DNA of 64,000 nucleotides. It comes from Flaveria trinervia. Taxonomy: Eukaryota; Streptophyta; Magnoliopsida; Asterales; Asteraceae. The notes beneath the pieces were generated by a model. That model ran no database searches and was not told where the DNA came from. It was given only the letters and a program-made list of their open reading frames with translations. Numbering within the stretch: the stretch's first letter is position 1; the number at the start of each line of letters is the position of its first letter. A program made the translations under genes and the position numbers. Positions 58,111-64,000 of this stretch are shown piece after piece. The stretch lies in contig CM046443.1 in assembly GCA_025506515.1 (NCBI GenBank), forward strand, positions 47,233,735 to 47,297,734, in the 5' to 3' direction.

Positions 58111-61100
58111 TTGTTTATTATTGCAGGGTTCTCCAACATGCCAAAGTAGCATCTGGTATGTAGACAGTGGGGGATCTATGCACATGACTGGGAACAGCTC
58201 TCTTCTTCATGACTACTCTCAAGGAAAGAAGGGGTTGTTTCTTTTGGCAATGATGCTAGGGGTTACATCATTGGAAATGGCTTTGTCTCCAATGGAGAAA
58301 TCAAGTTTGATGATGTTAATCATGTGGAAAATCTCAAGTACAATCTCTTGAGTGTCAGTCAAATGTGTGATAAAGGCCATGTTGCTCTTTTCACCAGTCA
58401 GAACTGTAGGATTCTGTCATCCAAAGTTCTGCATTTGATTGATAAGGTGTTGGATGATCACACTCTCCTGAGAGCCAACAGGACAGGAAGAGTGTATGCC
58501 TTAGATCTTTCCAAGAAAATAGATCTCAGAGGCAATCCTTGCCTATTTTCCAAAGCCTCTTCTCAAGAATCTAAACTGTGGCACAGAAGGCTGGGTCATG
58601 TTAATTTCAAAAACATGAATCAGCTTATCCACAATAGTTTAGTCAGAGGCTTACCAATAAAGGAGTTCCACTGTGATGAAACCTGCACTGCTTGTTTAAA
58701 AGGAAAACAGCACAAAGTCTCATTCCCTCCTATTGAAGAGCCTAAGTCCACTGCCTGCTTGCAATTACTGCATATGGATCTATTTGGTCCTGTGAGAGTA
58801 ATGAGCATGGCAAAGAAGAAATACTGTCTGGTAATTGTGGATGATTACTCCAGATTTGTATGGACTTTCTTTCTACATTCAAAGGATGAGGTTGCTCAGA
58901 AGATTATTCACTTTGTGTTGTATATTGAGAAGCAGTATTCCCTTCCAGTCAAGTGTATTAGGAGTGACAATGGAACTGAATTCAGAAACCATACACTTGA
59001 TGACTTCTATCTTTCAAAGGGAATCAAAAGGCAGTTTAGCATCCCAAGGACTCCAGAACAAAATGGAGTAGTGGAGAGAAAGAACAGGACCCTAATTGAA
59101 GCTGCAAGGTCCATGCTGGCTGACTCTGGTTTGCCACTGACCTTTTGGGCTGAAGCTGTTAACACAGCTTGCTATGTGCAGAATAGAGTCTTAGTAAATC
59201 AGAGGTTGATGAAGACTCCATATGAAGTTCTCCATCACTTGGCTCCTCTAATTTCATTTTTCAAAGCATTTGGGTGTCCCTGTTTTATTCTCAACACAAA
59301 GGATCAACTCCATAAATTTGATCCTAAGGTGGATGCAGGGTATTTTGTTGGTTATTCATCTACTTGCAAGGCATACAGAGTCTTCAACTGCAGAACAAAG
59401 ATAGTTGAAGAGACTTTGCATGTGAAGTTTAATGAATCTCCTTGGACAAGATTCCACAAAACCCTGTGGAGTTGTTTGATTTGGACATACTGCAATATGT
59501 TCCTTATCAACCTCCAGCTGTTGCAGATCCTGTGGATAAATCATCTTCTGCAGCATGTCTTCCACCTGGTGGTATTGATGATGATGTGCTAATATCAAAA
59601 AATGCTGATGAGATCTCTGTTTCCTCTACATCTTTTGAGTTACCATCTAATTCTTGGTTTCAAGAGTCTGCATCAACATCTGCTGCTGCTGAAGGTTCTA
59701 CAAACACTTGCACAGATCTCATTGTTTATCAAGACTGAAGAATCACCCCATGTCTCAGATTATTGGTGATATCAATGCTGGTGTTTCAACAAGAAGTCAA
59801 TTGTCTAACTTCTGCTTCTATGCTCTCTTCATCAGTCAGCTAGAGCCAAAGAACTACCATGTTGCTTTAAGAGACAATGGATGGGTTGAAGCTATGCAGC
59901 TTGAGCTACTTCAGTTCAAGAAACAGCAAGTGTGGGAACTGGTTCCTCTTCCCCCAGGTAAGTGTGCAATAGGCACTAAATGGGTGTTTAGGAATAAAAC
60001 TGATGAAAATGGGCTTATTGTTAAGAACAAGGCTAGACTGGTTGTACAGGGGTTTTTCAAGAAGAAGGTATTGACTATGATGAAACCTTTGCCCCTGTAG
60101 CCAGACTAGAGGCAATCAGATTGTTTTTAGCCTATGCTGCATTCCACAATCTTAAAGTTTTTCAAATGGATGTCAAAAGTGCATTTTTATATGGTAAAAT
60201 AAAGGAAGAAGTTTATGTGTGTCAACCACCAGGCTTTGAGGATAATAAACATCCTGAATGGGTGTATAAACTTGATAAGGCTCTTTATGGGTTGAAACAA
60301 GCTCCTAGAGCCTGGTATGAGACACTCTCTACTTTTCTTCTTAAGAATAATTTCACTAGAGGCTCCATTGATAAAACTTTGTTTATTAAGAAGGTGGATC
60401 AGCATAAGCTACTTGTTCAGATTTATGTTGATGATATCATTTTTGCATCCTCTGATCCCCAGTTGTGTGATGATTTTACAACATTAATGAAAAAGAGGTT
60501 TGAAATGAGTGCAATGGGAGAATTACAGTTCTTTCTAGGCTTGCAAATTAAACAAAAGGCTGATGGAACCTTTATTCATCAGTCAAAATATACAAAAGAT
60601 CTTTTGAATAAGTTTGATTTACAAAACTGTAAGCCCTGTTCTACTCCCATGTGCAACACCACACAACTGGATGCTGATCAGAAAGGTAAAGCTGTTGATG
60701 AAACACTTTACAGATGTATGATTGGGTCCTTGATGTATTTAACAGCTTCTAGACCAGATATTATGTTTGCTACATGTGTTTGTGCTAGATTTCAGGCTGC
60801 TCCTAAAGAGTCTCATTTGATTGCAGTCAAGAGAATCTTTAGATATTTGCAAGGTACACAATCTCTGGGTTTATGGTATTCCACTGGACACTCTTGCAAA
60901 TTAGTTGCTTTTTCAGATAGTGACTATGCAGGGTGCAAGTTAACTAGAAAGTCAACTTCTGGTGGTTGTCAATTCCTAGGCAACTGTTTGATTTCTTGGC
61001 AGAGTAAGAAACAAACATCTGTTGCTACATCAACTGCTGAGGCCGAGTACATTGCTGCTGCAAGTTGTACTTCTCAGGTACTCTGGCTTCAGAACCAACT

Positions 61101-61368
61101 TCTGGATTATGGCATTACAGAGACTAAGACTCCATTATTAATGGATAGTGCTTCAGCTCTGTGTATTGTCAAAAATCCAGTCCAGCACTCTAGGACCAAA
61201 CATATAGAGATCAGACATCACTTTATTCGGGATTGTTTTGAAAAAGGTCTGATTGATCCTAAGTTTGTGCCTAGTGCTGATGAGCTTGCAGATATTTTTA
61301 CTAAGCCTTTGGATAGTTCTACTTTCCAAAACCTTGTGTTAAGGCTTGGTATGCTGCAGCTAGAATAA
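58111..61368 (+). pseudogene. pol: SIRE-B pol (protease, integrase, reverse transcriptase, RNase H)
   Basis: Pol lies in the +1 frame relative to the end of gag. Protease WYVDSGGSMHMTG has its Asp codon at 58163. A frame lesion near 58231 is shared with SIRE-A. The frame 58324-59440 carries LWHRRLGHVNF, the zinc region (CTACLKGKQHK) and an integrase core with catalytic codons D 58777, D 58966 and E 59074. Reverse transcriptase (WVEAMQLELLQF, KARLVVQGF, YVDD at 60424-60435) and RNase H (FSDSDYAGCKLTRKSTSGG, STAEAEYIAAA) follow to the stop at 61366-61368. One-base losses at about 59441, 59733 and 60053 break the frame; 60121-61368 is fully open. Confidence 0.9.
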
Positions 61369-62050
61369 GTGACAACTACTGATGATTTCAGTAATAATTA
61401 CTGGTGATCATTGGTAACCATGTCACATATAAGTACTGATGAGTCCTTTCCCTTCAGTAGTTTTATAACTACTGACGGCTAAATGCCTCACAAGTACTGA
61501 AGTACTTTATCTGTTCCAAACTACTGATGTAGTTACAACTACTGATGTAGTTACAACTACTGAAATCAGTACAAACAGATAAGTACTGACGTCCTATGAA
61601 ACACCTGAAAAGCAGATGCAAAGTCTGATGAGTAAGTGTTGAGGACAGTATGAAACAGCTGAAAGGCTATGAATTGACGAAAACTACTGAAGAGAACTTT
61701 CTCTTCAGTTGTTTCTACAACTGCTGTTTCATTCTAAACAACTGAAGCAAAACCATGTCTTCAGTAGTTTTATAACTACTGATGACTAATACCAAGTCTT
61801 CAGCTGTTTACAACAACTGATGACAAAACCACTGTCTTCAGTAGTTTCACAACTACTGATGACAAACACCAAGTCCTCAGTTGTTTCATCATCTGAAGTC
61901 AAAACCATGGCTTTCAGTAGTTTTCTAACTACTGATGCCTAACCCACGACTTCAGCTGTTTCAACGTCTGAAAGGGTAATACCATGTCAACAGTCGTTTA
62001 AAACTACTGATGACTAACACCAAATCCTTCAGTCGTTTTCTAACCCGTAC
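61369..62050 (+). repeat. SIRE-B pol-ORF3 spacer: array of ~38-bp hairpin repeats
   Basis: Same array as 49754-50440, with TCAGTAGTT...AACTACTGA inverted repeats near 61455, 61760, 61838 and 61914. Only small length differences from SIRE-A. No coding frame was seen. Confidence 0.8.
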
Positions 62051-62052
62051 CC

Positions 62053-62060
62053 TATAAATA
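62053..62060 (+). promoter_or_regulatory. Putative internal promoter (TATA box) of SIRE-B ORF3
   Basis: tataaata 75 bp upstream of ATG 62135, same layout as 50443-50450. Confidence 0.55.
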
Positions 62061-62134
62061 TCCCTGACCTAATCCTTCAGAGCTTCATCTTCTTCAAACC
62101 TAACGTTCATCTCTCCAAAACTTCTCTCTTCTAA

Positions 62135-64000
62135 ATGGCGTCCATGCAAATCAAACCGCGACACAACTGTGTAGCTTACCTCACCAAATCGCCATTCTGG
62201 GCTAAGTTCGATAATGCTATTGATCTTATGGTCCAGTCACAATACAAAACGGCCTTTCTTCTCAATCCAATCCTTCATGCCGAATCCCTTAACCAGTTTT
62301 GGATGAACGTCACCCTCACCACTGGGGAGAACAACACAGCGTCTCTCCGGTCGGTCGTCAACAACCACGAAGTGGTCATCACTCCCGATATACTTCGTCA
62401 AACTCTACACCTGGATGATGCCACTTCTCCTGCTGGATATCCAAAGGGCACAACTGATTTATCCTTTGCCCACCATGGATATCAGGGAAACCTTAGTGCC
62501 TCCACTATACTGAAGAAACATTTCCATGACGCTGAACGTCTAATCTTTCACATGGTAAATGTCTGTTTGGCTCCTAAGACTTCGTCTTGGGATCAAATGT
62601 CTACAAAGTGGCAGCAGGTAATGTATTCTATTCTTGAGCAACAGCCTTTAAATTTTTCAGAAATAATATTTTCAGAGCTCAAGGATATGGCTCAAAAACT
62701 AACTGCTAACCGTTGGATATTATATCCGCGGTTCATAATGGCCATAATTACAAACCAGCTTCAAGCTGAGGGACTTGTTGGCCTGGGAGTCCCTGCTATG
62801 GCTGTTTTGCCTGAAGTATACTCCCGGCACAACTCTGACCAATCACTCAAATGGCTGCCAAGCTGCGCAAACCCACGCAGCTGGAACCCACAGCCACCAC
62901 CTCCAAATCAAAAGTCCCCACCAAACCCACTAAAAAGAAACCCAAAACGGCTACTCAGGGAAATGAGTCCCCTGAGGATGCCCCTGCAACACAAACGCAG
63001 GCTATATCCACTGGTTATACCCCCTAGTGGATATAAGGACTCTTCCAGCCATAGCCGCTCAGGATTCCTCTCAACAGGAGCCTGCAGCAACCACACAAGG
63101 GGTACCCACACATCTGGGATCTTCCTCACTTGAGGAGATTGCCATTGAAGAGCACCTTCCTCCCCAGGTGCACACTGCTTCTATCCCTTCACCCCATGCA
63201 ACCGCCCCCAAAGTCCTACATTGCTTGTTGCACAAGTGCTGACTCAATTGCACTCCTCACCCCCTCCCCAGATACCAATTACTACTGGGAACACCTCTAC
63301 CATTGAGGGGGAGGACCAAAGTGCAGCTGAGAACCCACAGCATAGGGGTTACAATGTTCCTTCTCCTAGTGTAGCAATGGAGAGGAACTTCTACTTCTGT
63401 GAGGCTGCCACTTCTCCTGCGTCAGCATATCAGGTTGTAGTTGGTACCATTACTAAGACCTTACCAGAGGCAACTGCTGATGACGGACATAGTCCTGAGG
63501 CAGGAAGTCCCCAGTACCAAGACAAAGGGGCACATGCTACAACTGAGCTACACTCAGTGCATGTTCATCCTGATCCTATCAGGAGGTCAGGTGATTCAGT
63601 ATCTACTGATGATGACCTGGGCTTCTTTTACGATGTAATCGCCCAAAACACCATCCTGGAGGAGGAGGTGAGCAGACTCAAAGAGCTGCTTGCCAAAACT
63701 TCTAGGACCAAAGACCATCTGCCTCCACCAACCCACAGATGGCACCTTCAGTTGAAGGTTCCCCAAACACTTTACCCTCTCACTCCATGAGCCTCCAGCT
63801 TCTGCTTTTGGCACTATCTCTCCGGGACAGAACCCCCCAGAGCAGATGGTTGCTGTATTCCAACAATCCATACCTCTCATCACTCCCATTATCAATGAAA
63901 TTGTTACTAAAGCCATTGATGAGAGGATTTCCTCAACTCTACAACCACTGATTGATGCTGCTGTGCAAAAGACACTTTCTGCGGTACAAACCCCTACCAC
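62135..64000 (+). pseudogene. SIRE-B third ORF (ORF3), partial, function unknown
   Basis: ATG 62135 opens about 239 uninterrupted codons covering the whole N-terminal domain (MASMQIKPRHNCVAYLTKSP through PEVYSRHNSDQSLK). This is the best preserved copy of that domain here. A one-base loss near 62851 shifts the frame. The Pro/Thr/Ser-rich linker and the coiled-coil ILEEEVSRLKELLAKTS (about 63653-63703) continue in other frames with further shifts near 63018 and 63700. The window ends inside the ORF. No cysteine clusters, signal peptide or membrane span were seen in the N-terminal domain. The role is unknown. Confidence 0.75.

Larger units (their letters stand above)
54070..64000 (+). mobile_element. 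SIRE-B: SIRE-type copia retrotransposon, tandem copy 2, right end outside window
   Basis: LTR 54070-55048, intact primer site, gag-pol 55251-61368, hairpin spacer and third ORF from 62135, cut by the window end. It matches SIRE-A almost base for base except for small indels, and includes at least one frame lesion in common with it. Its own 3' LTR should follow beyond 64000. Confidence 0.9.

Overview
The window looks like intergenic heterochromatin of a plant nuclear genome. I found no host protein-coding gene and no convincing RNA gene. It is built from nested LTR retrotransposons of the Ty3/gypsy and Ty1/copia superfamilies, plus old unassigned flanking sequence. The third open reading frame of the SIRE-type copia elements resembles, from memory, a protein common in Asteraceae (daisy family) genomes. 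I therefore suggest an Asteraceae host, as an inference only.

Layout. (1) 1-7569: G1, a decayed plus-strand gypsy chromovirus (Tekay-like) cut by the window start, with its 3' LTR at 5042-7569. (2) 7570-9562 and 27185-28554: old non-coding sequence split by G2. (3) 9568-27179: G2, a gypsy element with almost no internal region, flanked by a perfect 5-bp target duplication (tacac). Its 3' LTR is split by C1 (13923-25865), a minus-strand copia element. C1's 5' LTR holds a minus-strand gypsy solo LTR (21596-25578, duplication ataac), which in turn holds a plus-strand SIRE solo LTR (22626-23519, duplication ataaa). (4) 28555-29323 and 38596-38916: pieces of a very old plus-strand gypsy pol gene, broken by two related minus-strand gypsy elements, G3 (29324-38595, both LTRs) and G4 (38917-42462, truncated). 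(5) 42463 to the window end: two SIRE/Maximus-type copia copies in tandem sharing the middle LTR (LTR 42463-43407, internal A, LTR 54070-55048, internal B running off the end).

How the parts work together. In each coding element, gag gives the particle protein and pol gives protease, integrase, reverse transcriptase and RNase H. The LTRs carry promoter and ends, and the tRNA-Met-type primer site and polypurine tract prime the two DNA strands. Every element here has stops, frameshifts or deletions, so none looks autonomous as written.

The most interesting part is the SIRE unit. After pol it has a ~0.75-kb array of ~38-bp hairpin-forming repeats related to those in its own LTR. This is followed by a TATA box 73-80 bp upstream of the ATG of a third ORF of about 3.3 kb (50523-53855; 62135 onward). 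That looks like an internal promoter for an accessory protein of unknown function. The two SIRE copies differ largely by single-base indels, usually with one copy intact where the other is broken, so part of the apparent decay may be assembly error.
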